A stretch of DNA of 64,000 nt from Humulus lupulus (GCF_963169125.1 NC_084793.1:213368652-213432651), one strand, 5' to 3'; shown: positions 34,924 through 46,260, counted from the first letter of the stretch. Notes: generated by a model not told the origin, from the sequence alone. Program-made: numbers and translations.

Positions 34924-37763
34924 TTACAAAAATAATGATGGGACGCAGCCCATGATCTCGCCTTCATAAAGCATGCACCTCCCCCTCAGCAGTTCCGGAC
35001 TTTCCCGCCGTCTGTTCTGCCTCATCCTTGGCATCCTTTTCATTAAGGTGAGTCTGCCACCTCGGAATGAACTCATCCTCGAGGTTGTCCAAGAAGCTGG
35101 TGTCAAGATCAGGGTTGTTGACCCAGATGCGATACATAGCCATGTCAATAGCGTGATCCTTCTTATTCTTGAACTCCTCAATAAGGTGAGCCTTCTCACC
35201 CTCGATTATATCAAAGGTTGCCTTCTTATCCTCCTCAAGCTTGGCATTCAGCTCCTAATGTTCCTTGATTATGGAGTCCTTCTCCTTGATTTCAGGATCC
35301 TTGGCCTCCAGCTTTTATTTGAGTTCAGACATCTTCAACGTCGCAGCCTTAAACTCATTTGTGAGCTTTAACTGGAGGTTCTTTGCCTCTTGAGTGTAGG
35401 CCTGGCTCTCGTAAACTTCATTGTTCAATTTGAAGTTAAGTTGAGCAAACGCGGTGAAAGCCTGTACACGTAAACAAAAATGGGTTATTAAACATACAGG
35501 ATAAGTCCATATAAGCAACGTAACAGAGTAAAAGGACTTACCGAGGTGAAGAGCTCAATGCCCTTGTCAAAGATGGTGTTGGTGTCGCGGCAGGGGTGAG
35601 GAACTGCCATTGAGGAGCGCCATGGTTGCTGAGACTTTGACCGACTTGAGATAATACATCCGAGCCTAGACTAACTCCATGTGTCCCCACAGCATTATCG
35701 ATCACATATTCGGGGACGTGGGCCAAGACCAACAATAGACGTTCCCGTGTGGGAACCTGTTTCTTTGGTGTCGGAGTATTTTGTTGGGAAACCTAGACTT
35801 CTGGAGGAGGCAGGGGGTGTGAGACCTCGACAGATACCCTGACCTCGGGGTTTGGGTCAGCTGCTAGGCTTGGGCCTTGAATATCCGAGGCTCGAGAAGT
35901 CACCTCAAATTTCTTCAAGACTTTGGAGGGACGCCCCCCTCTCTGAGATGCCCTTGGGCGTTTGCTTCCCTTGGCTCCTGAATGACGGTTGAGCACGTTG
36001 TCCAGGTCAGAGTCCATGTCATCTGCAAAACATACAAGTTACGATTTAGTAATCGAGCCTAAGCCACTAAAAGAAGCAAGACTAAGGAGAAAAGAAACCT
36101 AACTGGTACTATCTATTGAGCTTGAGCTTGGAGACCAAGAAATTCCCCTCTCTTCCGTGGACGCTAGGGGAGTTCCTTCTCTATACGTAGAAGTTAGCCT
36201 CGAGAGGGCTCTATATATGTTGGTCCCGTATTGAACGGCGACCCCATTCTAGACCTCGTTCAAACTATACATGGATTAGAACTGACCTAACCAGCTATCA
36301 AACCTACGCACCCTATGATCTACCCAAGACCAAACATAAAAGTTATCCCTAGGATGTGGAAAGAGGATCAGTGTGTTGAGCTTGTGCTTAAGCAAAGAAG
36401 GGGACCACATATTGGAGCTAAGCACTACTTTACCTCCACTACCCGAGCTCGGCGAAGCTTCATCTTGGGCTTTGTTTCCCGAGACAGGCCAGTCCCGACG
36501 GCGAGCTGCAGGGGGTGAGCCCACGAGCTCGAAGACCTTCTTCTGGGAGGAAGCTTCTTAGTAGGAAGGGGCACGTGTTCCCACTGTAAATATTTGTGGT
36601 AGGCAAAGTCATCAGTCGACTGGCCTTCCTCCAAGAGGTTGCAGGCTCGAAGCTGATCTTCGTGGGGAAGATACAACAGAGACCGCCGACCATAAGGCAG
36701 TTGGAGCAGGGCTGCCTTATGCTCCACCATCGATTCAAAGGGGGTGGGACGGTGGTAATTGGCTATAGATACAACTACATATTAGTATTTTGAACCTTAT
36801 GATTTAGAGAAGGAAAAGGGGATAAGTTTGAGGGTACTTACGAATGCACTGAAAGGAGTAAAATTTGGAAGGAGCGAGGCCATCCGTCCAGAAGAAAGCG
36901 AGCTTAAAGTTCGGAGGATGGTTTAGCATGTCCTTGAAAATCTTCTTCTCCTTTGGATAGCTCGATAGGTAATAAAAACCATCTCCTCCCCGAGCTCGAG
37001 AAGGGTTGCCCTTGAGGGAGAAAAGATATAAGACCTCTTAAGATGAGGGTCATTCCCGCATCAGCTTGTGATATGATGACTTAAAGGCTGAAAGGACCCT
37101 GTAGGAGTTGGTCTAGAGTTGGAAGGGAGCAAGTCCAACGAAGTCCAGAAAGTCTTTGAAGCAGGACTTCAGGGGGAGCAGAGCCCCTGCCCTCATGTGC
37201 TCGCGAATCCATGCAGCGAGCTTGACTTTACTGTTGGGATTTCCATCTCCCGGGGTGAAGTAGCTCCACTCGCTCGAAGTTGCAGGGCAACACATCAAAG
37301 TGCCCAAAAGCCTCAGGCCATGACAAGCTAGCATATCAGATATCTGGCCTATGGATGTGACTGAGCTCCAATAATGCTCAGCCTCGAAGAATTCCTCTCT
37401 AAAGGTAGGAATGGAAGCAACTTGCTAGGTGGAAGGGCAGCCTGAAGAATCTTCCATCAGCGAGAACGACAAGGCACTGGGTTCGAAGGTAATGGTGACT
37501 TTGAGTTTAGGATCAAGCGGGACAGGTCTGATCTCGGGATCCAGATCTGGGTAAATTGTGACCCGAAGTATTTTCCTCTTTCTCTCCTCGACCTCGTCAA
37601 TCTGGCGTCGAAAGTGATCTCGGATGTCTTCTTGTTCGCACCTTTCTTGGTGCTCGCGTATTAGGCGCTGGTTCCGAGTGAAAGGTGATTCTGGACTGGG
37701 AGTTAATGGAGAATAAGGGATTGCAAGCTCTAACCCCCACTGATTCTTAGAGTTTTGTGACAT
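34924..37763 (-). pseudogene. Antisense gene of element A
   Basis: The start codon is at 37763 (MSQNSKNQWGLELAIPYSPL), directly after acceptor TTGTTAG (complement of 37764-37770). The first exon (to 36842, donor GTAAGT) holds the conserved domain AGALLPLKSCFKDF and GLAPFQL, with stops at 37425-37427 and elsewhere. Further exons are about 36762-36425, 36022-35542 (basic, KRPRASQRGGRPSKVLKKF) and 35461-34924 (coiled coil). The last intron is 80 bp (35462-35541), matching 71 and 87 bp in C and B. Decayed copy; function unknown. Confidence 0.7.
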
Positions 37764-38303
37764 CTAACAAGAAAGAAAAGGGTGAGGGCCAGGCTTAAAA
37801 GAGATCACGGAAAATGTAGTTTTGGTGACCCGAGCTCGAAAGTCCGAGATCATGAATATACCTCAATCGAGACTGAAGTCTCGAAAGGGTAAGATGAGTT
37901 CGAAGATGAGCCCCGAACTATTGTAAAGTTCAGGCTTCGAGCGTGTACTTAACACGAGAGTGGGGAAGAGGGGATTCATTTTAAGGATCCTAGATTTTCA
38001 AGGATAAAGTTGACAGTTACCCAAAAAGGTGATAATTTCGGGATTTGTGCAGTTAAAACCCTAAATCAAAACCCCTATTTCTTAGCTTACACGACACACT
38101 ACCCTTAATCTGAAAAAACCCTATTTTTGCATTTTTTGCATTAAATCTAGGTTTGAGAACCATGATGTCAAAAATTTTGAATCAAAAGTTTGTGTAATAT
38201 CAAATAAATTACTGTGCAATAGTTAGAAATGGGAACTAGTAAACACATTTATACAGCAGATAAGAATGTAAAAATGCATGAAAAACAAAGAACTGAAACT
38301 TAC
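37764..38303 (-). other. Leader intron of the antisense gene of element A
   Basis: Donor GTAAGT (complement of 38298-38303) and acceptor TTAG at 37764-37767 bracket 540 bp upstream of the antisense start codon. No coding sequence seen. Confidence 0.5.
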
Positions 38304-38500
38304 ACACAGAAGCTTGCGGATATAGAGAAATCGTTGACTGGAATATCGGTTGCAGGAATGACTTCACGGAGTTGAAAGTGCTGGAATTATTTTGTTTCTT
38401 CGACTTGGAGAACATGCAAAAAAGAGGAAGAGAGCTCTGGTTCATTTTCTTCTCTTTAAAAATTGGAATGTAAAAGTGAGGAAGATGAAGATGACGCGAC

Positions 38501-38517
38501 TATATATATATATATAT
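38501..38517 (-). promoter_or_regulatory. TATA-like tract of the antisense gene of element A
   Basis: An uninterrupted TA run, 738 bp upstream of the antisense start codon and about 280 bp from the 3' LTR, in the same relative place as the boxes of B and C. As a simple repeat it is weaker evidence than in C. Confidence 0.35.
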
Positions 38518-38780
38518 GTCCCAGAGGGAGGTCAAAGGTCGAAAAAATCAGGGCCTTTGGTTGGATTTGGTACTTGATCTAATGGATGGGGTGCAAATAT
38601 GACAATGGTGGCAAAAAGCTGAGATACGAAAATACGTGGGCAGATGAAAAAAGTACTCGAGTACTCCGACTGCGCAATCAATGGCTGACGCATGTCCACA
38701 CTCGAGTGTGGTAGGTGGCTCAGTTTTTGAAGGTAGCAGTTCAAAAGTTTCCTTCTCATATGAGCCGAACTGATACTTTT

Positions 38781-38792
38781 GAGGGGGAAAAA
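38781..38792 (+). promoter_or_regulatory. Polypurine tract of element A
   Basis: GAGGGGGAAAAA immediately before the 3' LTR; would prime plus-strand DNA. Confidence 0.8.
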
Positions 38793-39635
38793 TGTTACAC
38801 CCAAATTTCGATAATAGAAATTTTGATCTCGAAAGTTAGGCTAGTAAAGTGTAAGCTCGGAATAAGCAAGTTCGTCATAATCGGCTTTAACGAAAATATC
38901 AAGAACGGTCTCATTGTGCAGTAAGTGTGACAACATCGGAATTGGTGAGCTCGGAAACTACGTGGTTTCGGAGGTGTTCCGAGATTATATGTCAAGCTTG
39001 AAGCTACAATGACTGTGGTTCAACACTTGTATAAATTTCCTGATTCATTTCCTGCCATCAGACAAGACGTTTCGAGCTCGGGGAGTTGTGAGCTCGAAAA
39101 GGATGATCTGAACAATGTTACTTGTTAAAAGTCGAGGCGAACCGAGGTAGCGAGCTCGTGATGGTTGATCAGTCTCGAAGGCGTGTGAATTGAATGTTCA
39201 AGGTCGCAAGCTGAGTGTGAACGTATTTATTGTTATAAAATCCCTATATTTAAGGGATCTATTGTAATCTGTTATTCAGTCCCAAATATCATGGGACGCG
39301 TATGTAGTAACTATACGCATTTAATTACATTTATTTTTAATTGATTTGTATAATAACTCCCCAAAATGTGAGGGGAGATATTCTGTAAACCACTCTATAA
39401 ATAGTGTGGAGCAATTCAATTGTAAGGATGGAGAAATTTGTATTGTTAGGACTCTGTAAAATTGCTTCCAGAAAGCTTTGAGAGAATTCCATAAAATGAA
39501 TAACACTGACTCGTGGACTAGGCAGATTTTAACTGCTGAACCACGTAAAAACTATGTATTTTATTGTTTGTTTCTTCTAGTATTTTTTTTTTTAATTACT
39601 CTTCATTTCTAAGTTGACGAAAAACGGCGTCAACA
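38793..39635 (+). mobile_element. 3' LTR of element A
   Basis: 843 bp, the partner of 8947-9791, followed by GCTAG at 39636-39640. Confidence 0.95.
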
Positions 39636-40170
39636 GCTAGGTTTGAAAAAAAAATCAAATCCTAAAAAAAAAAGAACCAGTGACCATGGTACCTGGTTAC
39701 ATCTAAACAAAAAATATATAAATTGATGGTTATCGTAACTGGTTATAGCTAGGTTTAAAAAAATAGATATAAATAAAAAGAACTAGTCGCCATGGTATCT
39801 GGTTACTTAAACAGGTCTAGAAAAAAAATTCAGTTCTGAACAAAAAAAATCATGAACAAATCGTGATGGTAACCGGTTACAGTTAGGATTGGGAAAAAAA
39901 AATAGATCTGAAGTGCAAAATCATATTTAAAATGCAAAAATCATATGTGAAAAAAGAAGAAGAACAAATAAAAAAAAGAATAACATTATAAGAAGAAGAA
40001 GAAGAAGAAGATTGAATAAGGTAACTAGTTACAACTAGGTCCAAAAAAACTCAGATCTGAAAATAAAACCAGATCATGATAGTAACTGGTTACTTAGACA
40101 GATCTGGAAAAAAAAAACCACATTTGAAAAAAAAACTAGATCTAAAACAACAAAGAAGAAGAAGAAGAAC
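39636..40170. repeat. Left subterminal palindrome array, inner part, with GAA microsatellites
   Basis: It resumes the array cut by element A. Palindrome-like 12-mers start at 39689, 39735, 39795, 39869 (GTAACCGGTTAC), 40021 (GTAACTAGTTAC) and 40082 (GTAACTGGTTAC), with A-rich spacers containing AGATCTGAA. (GAA)n runs lie near 39990-40010 and 40152-40170. Confidence 0.75.
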
Positions 40171-41161
40171 CAAATATAGCATCGCGGTGACCGAAGGTAT
40201 GACGTTCGTTTTTGGTTGTTGGTGTGAGAGAGCTCCCATTGTTGTGAGACAAAATGGTTGGTCCCCATTGTAGTGAGAGAAAATGAAGAGAGTGAGTGAA
40301 AGATACATGAGGGAGAGAGGAAAGTAAGAGAAGGAGAGTGTATTTTTGTTTATGGTATTTTGTTTATAGTATTTTGTGGGATTCTCATATAAAGTGCAAA
40401 TACACACGTCCGTGTTCTAAATACTAAAGTGTCAAATGGTATTGTGAAGAAAATATAATAAGACATGCGAATTTAAGTTTCTTTTCCACAACTCACGTCT
40501 TCCATCAATGAAAATCTCAGTTAAGTTAGTTTATTGGGTTTATTTACATTACAAGCTTGATCTCAGTTACATTGCTCTGTGCATTTAGGGATGTATTTCA
40601 ATTATCTATATACTTTCTTGAAGTGATATTCGATTACCTGTTTCTCATAATAGATGTTTTTTGTTATTGTTGAAGATTCATCATCATTCATCTTCATAAA
40701 CATTTGTAGAAATTAATATATTGTGAATTTGTAAGCCAATCATTGAATTATTTATTGATGTTGGGTTTGCCATCATATGTTTGATCAAAATTCTTAATTA
40801 AATTAGCTATTTAACTATTGGAAGGTGCCCATGAAGTTATTTGTTGTATAAATTATTAAATGTGCTTGCTGAAATATATTAAATGGGTTTGCTTAAATGA
40901 TATACCAAATTTGCATTAGACAATAGACACAAAAAAAATCATATTTTTTTTCTAACAAGACAAGATATACCAAATGACAAAGTATATATACATACAAACA
41001 AAAGTGATATACCAAAGATTTCATACTAGAGACAAACATACCCATCATTTTAACAAAGCTAACATCAAAAGATATATACTAAAAAGTTCGGCAGTACATA
41101 AGTAATATATCCAATAAGATTCATTTTTATTCAAAGTTTGCAAAAAAATATTTAAACTTAC
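40171..41161. other. AT-rich interior of the Mutator-like element, no gene recognised
   Basis: No convincing coding frame. I looked on the minus strand for the missing catalytic-cysteine exon of the Ulp1-like gene (an Asp-Cys-Gly motif) and did not find it. Confidence 0.5.
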
Positions 41162-42951
41162 CCATTTTGTTGAACTTCTAGGTCTTCAAAAAATTCCAAA
41201 TCAAATCCTCCTTCTTCAATATTTTTCCTTTCCTTGTAAAAATTTATAGATTGTAGAAGCATGGAAATCATCATTGAGTATGCAATTACAACTATCATGA
41301 CCTTCTTCGTGTGCCCTTTCCCAGCCATGCTATCATATATTCTGATATTTTTGTTCTTCAAGATGATTTCAACAAGCACCCAATAGAACATATCGTGTAT
41401 GTAAACAGGGTTGTAGATAAAGTCCACATTAATCCATGGCATAGCAATTCTCATTTTCTTACCATTTGCACAATTCAGTAGGTAAGCATAAGGCTTTCTT
41501 TCCCAAGAGAATTGTTCACTTGGATTGTTGATATATGTCTCCCAAGCTTTGTTGATGCAACGATCACATATGGCATCCATAGTTGTGCGTCTTGTGTTAT
41601 TGTGTCTAAATTTTTTACGCATATAATAGAACACAACATCCATATGCTGAAAGAATAAAAAATTAATATTATTAAATGCATTTATTAAGATACATGCATG
41701 GAAGAAAACAAGACAAATATATCATTCAAAATACATATACATGAAAATAAAAAAGAGCAAGACAAATATAGCATTCTTCAAAAGACATACAAAAAAAAAA
41801 GAGTACAAGAAAAATATATCATCCTTCAAAATACATATAACAGACAATAAAAAAATAGCACAGAAAATATATCATTATTCAAAATACATATACCAGAAAA
41901 TAAAAAATAGCACAAGAAAAATATACCATTATTCAAAATACATATACCAAAAAATAAAAAAGAGCACAAGGAAAATATATCATTATTTAAAATACATATA
42001 TTAGAAAATACAAAAGAGCAAGACAAATATGCCATCCTTCAAAATACATACACCAAAAAATAAAAAAGAGCATAAGACAAATATATCATTATTAAAAATA
42101 CATATACCAAAAGATACAAAAGAGCAAGACAAATATACCATTCTTCAAAGTACAATACCATAAAATAAAAAATAGCACAAGACAAATATATTATTCTTCA
42201 AAATACATATACTAGCAAAGAAAATAAATAAACTAATGCAGTAATAACAAAACTCCAGTCCAAAGGATAAGTTTTGCAAATAAAAATATATATTATATGA
42301 GGCAAAACACAGAAGAAAAGAAACTTATATAATCATTGATACATTTTATCGGCGACCATATATTATAGAATCACATTTTGTGCTTCACAACATCTTCCAC
42401 CAAGTTAAATGGTGGATCAATTGCTTCTTTTTCTTCATATGTCCTACAAAAGAAAAGATGAAATAGTCATTATATGTAATTAAATTTTTAATATTTCTTC
42501 AATTAAAATAGTGAATAATTTTACCCTTTTCGTTCATCAAAACCTTCTTTCAGCTACTTTGCAAAATCCTCACATAATGTTAGTGTCGGTGGTTTGTCCA
42601 ACCATCTGTAAATGGGTGCTTTATTAAGTTTTGTTCGTCTTAAAATGTTGAGGCTTGCTGAAATGGTGAGGCTTGTTCAAGTGGTTGGAATGCTTGAAGT
42701 GGGGAGATAAACAATGGAACTTGCTGAAATGGTGAGATTTCTTCAAGTGGTTGGATTGCTTGAAGTGGGGAGACAAGCAATGGAGCTTCCAAAGGTGATA
42801 TCCCTGAATCAAAATAAGGTTGGGAGTGTTTTGGTGTTGTGGGAGTGTCTGGCTTTGCTCTCTTTATCTGTGTACTCTCTCCTTCAGCTGACCCAAACTT
42901 TGTAGTGTATGGTGACTTTTCAGCAATACCTAAATTATCTCTCTCTCTCAT
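41162..42951 (-). pseudogene. Ulp1/SUMO-protease-like gene captured in the transposon, incomplete
   Basis: The best exon is 41162-41646, with acceptor TTCTTTCAG before it and donor GTAAGT after it. It encodes MPWINVDFIYNPVYIHDMFY and WVLVEIILKNKNIRIYDSM, matching the C48 core W--VD-VYIPV-----HWVLV--------YDS. The catalytic His position is Tyr (FYWVLV), the Asp (YDSM) is kept, and the exon ends at QQNG, just where the family continues to the catalytic DCG. An upstream exon (42640-42951) has SPYTTKFGSAEGES, seen in plant transposon-borne Ulp1 proteins, and a repeat SPLQAxQPLExxSPFQQ. Small exon-like pieces lie at about 42470-42620. Probably a dead SUMO-protease-like gene. Confidence 0.6.
41712..42215. 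repeat. 54-bp AT-rich minisatellite within an intron of the Ulp1-like gene
   Basis: About nine imperfect copies of a unit containing ACAAATATATCATT, TTCAAAATACATAT and AAAAAATAGCA. Spacing is 54 bp where cleanest and 50-60 bp elsewhere. It opens artefactual frames on both strands. Confidence 0.85.
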
Positions 42952-43600
42952 TAATAATTATCTAAATTAATTATATAAGTTTGTAACATTACTTTGGTTC
43001 TTAACTGAAAACCAAAACAAGTTAAAAAAAATAGTAACAACAGAGGAAAAAACACAAAAGCAAAAAATAACTCTAGAATATGGATCTATGTGAGAAATGG
43101 TAGTCTTCCTTACCTGGTGAATAGTATTGAGGAGATAAAGAGATCAATGGAGATTGGATAGAACCTTGAGAGAGTTTGAGAGAGATAGGCCTATATATGT
43201 GTTCTTAAGTGGCTTAGCTTCTGTCTATCGACGATGATGGTGGTAGAAGATGTAGTCGGCGAAGATGGTGGTCGAAGATGAAGGTAGCCGATGATAAGAC
43301 TGAAGTGAAGAGTCAGGGTTTAGAGCTGAATGTAGAGAGTGGGGAAAGGTGAAAAGTCAAAAGTGAAAAAGTGTGTCAAAAATTAGGGATTTTGAATGGT
43401 AAGGTTATTTTTGTAATTTGTTTATTCTAAATGTTTCTATTTGGCCATTTTGCTAAAAAATTAAAGGAATTTTTTTCAAAAATATGACTTTTATGCTATC
43501 AGTGTGCAAAAATATAATAATTATACTTTTCTTAACTTGTTTGGAAAATTTTATTAAAGAAAAAATTAAAATATGGGAAACACAATAGTAGCTAACTAAA
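42952..43600. other. Upstream region of the Ulp1-like gene
   Basis: AT-rich. Around 43470-43515 it contains CAAAAATATGACTTTTATG and GTGTGCAAAAATAT, words also present in the right terminal inverted repeat, which suggests a rearranged or second repeat end. No gene recognised. Confidence 0.4.
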
Positions 43601-43619
43601 ATATGGAAGCTAAATTTAA

Positions 43620-44195
43620 GCCAAAACAATTTTTTATTTTTTCCTTCACTTTTTTTTATTTCTTTTTTCCTTGTTTTTTCTTCCATTTATTTCTTTTTTT
43701 TTTTTCATTTTTCTATCAATTTTTTCCTTCATCGTTTTTCTTTCTTTCCATTTTTCCATTCTTCTTCTTCTTCTTCTTCTTCTTCTTCTTCTTCTTCTTC
43801 TTCTTTTCGTTTTTATTCTATTTTTTTTCTTTCATTTGTATTGTTTTGTTTTTTTGTTCATATTTTTTCAATTTTTTTCCTTTTTTTCCTTCTATCTTTT
43901 CTTCATTTTTGTATTTATTCTTTTCCCCTTCCATTTTTTTCTTTCTTTTTTTCTTTTTTTTTCATATTTTTCTACCAATTTTTTCTTTCATCTTTTTTTT
44001 TTTCTTTCTATTTTCCATTATTTTTTTCTTCTTCTTTTCATTTTTATTCATTCATCAATTTTTTTTCCTCCATCATTTCTTTTGTTTTTTTTAGTTTTCT
44101 TTCCTCTGTTTTTTTCTTCATTTTTTTCCTTCCATTTTTTCTTCTTTTTTGTACTTATTCTTTTATCCTTCCATTTTCTTTTTTTCACACATATA
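43620..44195. repeat. Polypyrimidine tract with (TTC)n microsatellite
   Basis: About 575 bp almost purely T and C on the plus strand, including a TTC run at 43768-43806. The phenylalanine-rich frames through it are artefacts. It mirrors the GAA-rich inner end of the left arm. Confidence 0.9.
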
Positions 44196-44334
44196 TTTTA
44201 ACATTACATAATTATTTTACTATTTTATTATTTATTATATTTTATTGTTGTAATTTTTTTATAATTTTTCCCCTATATGTAAAAAAAATCAAAAAAAAAA
44301 ATTTAGCTTTTTTTTTTTTACTGTAAACATTTTA

Positions 44335-45155
44335 GGAACATCCAAATTTGGAAAGAAAAATAATAAAAATATGAAAATGTGAATGGGTAACTGGTTATCC
44401 TGATGGGAACATTCAAATCAAGAAAAAAAATTATATGAAAATATGAATGGGTAACGAGTTGTCCTAGTGTGAACATCCAAATCTGAAAAAAAAAATACAT
44501 ATGAAAACTTGAATGGGTAACTAGTATCCCTGATAGGAACATCCAAATTCGGAAAGAAAAAAAAATAGATATGAAAATGTGAATGGGTAACCAGTTACCC
44601 TGATGGGAACATTCAGATTTGAAGAGAAAAAAATCTGATGAAAATGTGAATGAGTAACCAGTTACCATAGTGGGAACATCCAAATTTGGAAAAAAAAAAT
44701 AGATACGAAAATTTGAATGGGTAACCAATAACCCTGATAGGAATATCCAAATTTGGAAAGAAAAAAATAGATATAGAAAGCATGAATGAGTAACCAGTTA
44801 CCCTGATGTAGACATTCAAATTTGAAAGAAAAAAAATCTGATATGATAACGTGAATGAGTATCTGGTTACCTTGAAGGGGAACATCCAAATTGAAAAAAA
44901 AAAATCATATATGAAAACATGATTCTTATTAGTTACTTAACTTAAGCAAGGAAAAAAATAGTCATGATCTTTTAAGAAAAATGTGAAAAAAAAAATAGAA
45001 CGAAAAAATTGATTTGATTTTTTTTATGTATAGTAAAAAATATAAGTACAATAATAAAAAATTATAATAAATAATAAAATATTTTGAGTAGAAGAGGAGG
45101 TGACTTAATTTATTTTTACATAACTGTCAAAGATCAATTAAGTAACTGGTTACCT
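44335..45155. repeat. Right subterminal palindrome array (about 66-bp units)
   Basis: About nine units of roughly 66 bp, each with GGAACATCCAAATTTGG-like sequence, an A-run, and GAATGGGTAACCAGTTACCC. Palindrome cores start at 44387, 44451, 44517, 44587, 44654, 44721, 44790 and 44859, with a separate GTAACTGGTTAC at 45142. On the plus strand three of the best-preserved cores read CCAGTTAC, the inverse of the commonest left-arm form CTGGTTAC. Confidence 0.85.
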
Positions 45156-45364
45156 TACCCACGATTTAAAAAAAGAAACATACAATCTAAAAAAAAAAAA
45201 ATTAATATTTATAATAAGCACAATTCATATTATAAAAAAATTGCAAAACAAACAAAAATATATATATAAAATTAGTAATATAAAAAAAACAAATAACCTA
45301 AAAAAATAATAATCAAATTACAAACATACATTTCCAAATTAATAAAACTTGAATAAGAGTAAAA

Positions 45365-45525
45365 CTATGGCATAAATTAACTTTTATACAAAAATATGGG
45401 AAAATAAACCCATAAAAGTTAAAATTCTTTAAAAAAAAAAAGTTGTAGATTAACTTTTTTTTTTAAAAAAAAGTCATATTTTTGCACACTCTATTAAGAA
45501 CCTCATATAAATTGTAATTTCCTCA
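45365..45525 (-). repeat. Right terminal inverted repeat of the Mutator-like element
   Basis: Reverse-complement partner of 8166-8345. The outer 13 bp (45513-45525) are identical. Confidence 0.55.
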
Positions 45526-46235
45526 AATTTAAATGAGGAACATTTGTCTAATTATTAGATATTTTTACATAACATATTAATTTTCGCTAAAAATTACGTT
45601 TTTACGGTCAAATTTTTTTTCTTTTCAATTTTACAACTTTAAGGAAATTTTTACGGTTTTGTATTTTGTTTTCGCGTTGTTTTTAGGTTTCTTTTTTACG
45701 TTGTTTTTAGGTTAATGTTTAACTGGTCCAGTGAATTGTTTTTAAATTGTTTTTTGGTTGTTTTTCCTAAAAACAGTATTTTTGTAATTATGAGATTTTG
45801 AAAATAGTATTTTTGAAAACTTGAGTACATATTTTTTTTTAAATAGCAACCATAAAAAAAACAAAAAAAATATGTATTTAAGAAAAAATCTCTAATTATT
45901 ATGCTATTATTCTCCAAGCTCCTTTGGGAAAAGTTGAGAACTACCCATTTTTAGGAGTAGTTAACTAAAATTAGACACTAAATATATTTAGTTGAACTTT
46001 ACCCATTATTATCATGAGATTTCCCAAATTACCCTTATTTAAGCACATGATTCTAAGTGTTGTTGTAATGTGTATTATATGTGTCATATTATAGTTAAAT
46101 TGGAAATACATTCTAATTGTAGTGTGTTTAAGGAGGAAAAAAAACATGTAATTGAAGGAGTATAATGGGTACATCAATTGAAAATTTGGGTACTAAAATA
46201 AAAGTTAAAAATAGTGGGTAAAAATTAAAGTGTAC
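45526..46235. other. AT-rich intergenic region upstream of the WD40 gene
   Basis: No coding frame recognised. Words such as GTTGTTTTTAGGTT and ACCCATTATTAT recur, suggesting small decayed MITE-like insertions, but no clear ends could be set. Confidence 0.4.
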
Positions 46236-46252
46236 ATGATCTAATTTCTACA

Positions 46253-46260
46253 TATAAATT
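46253..46260 (+). promoter_or_regulatory. Possible TATA box of the WD40 gene
   Basis: TATAAATT, 188 bp upstream of the start codon, followed by a GC-richer stretch that could be the 5' untranslated region and ends ACAGAGAGAG just before the ATG. Position fits a plant promoter; unproven. Confidence 0.35.

Larger units (their letters stand above)
8947..39635 (+). mobile_element. Tat-lineage LTR retrotransposon A (30.7 kb including nested insertions)
   Basis: Bounded by 845-bp and 843-bp LTRs beginning TGTTACACCC and ending CGTCAACA, with a perfect 5-bp target duplication GCTAG. The plus strand carries gag, protease, RT, RNase H, a second RNase H and integrase; the minus strand carries an antisense gene between pol and the 3' LTR. 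Element B (16.4 kb) interrupts gag and solo LTR D interrupts the integrase tail; removing both leaves about 12.8 kb, normal for Tat elements. All coding regions are broken. Confidence 0.95.
8166..45525. mobile_element. Mutator-like DNA transposon with long degenerate inverted repeats, host of the nested retroelements
   Basis: The outer ends share TGAGGAAATTACA at 8166-8178 and its exact reverse complement at 45513-45525. Inward, further blocks match in inverted order: AAAAATATGGC/AAAAATATGAC, TTTTATGGG, and CATATATTTGTA/CATATTTTTGTA. Both arms then carry an array of a GTAACYRGTTAC palindrome starting about 400 bp from the end, and GAA-rich (left) or TTC-rich (right) microsatellites at the inner side. 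Between the arms lies a Ulp1-like pseudogene. Without element A and its duplicated GCTAG the element is about 6.67 kb. I call it Mutator-like from the long inverted repeats, AT-richness and captured Ulp1 domain. I found no clear 9-bp target duplication (left TAATAAAAA, right AATTTAAAT) and no transposase. Confidence 0.55.

Noticed and set aside
41741..42035. Lys/Tyr-rich repeat protein
   Set aside because: Translation of the 54-bp minisatellite in an intron.
43603..44326. Phenylalanine-rich membrane-like proteins
   Set aside because: Translations of a polypyrimidine tract in three frames.
44318..44889. Minus-strand frames with repeated IWMF and VTGYSFT motifs
   Set aside because: Translations of the roughly 66-bp right subterminal repeat units.
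8157..45534. 9-bp target duplication of the DNA transposon
   Set aside because: TAATAAAAA and AATTTAAAT match at only 5 of 9 AT-rich positions, so I do not claim it.
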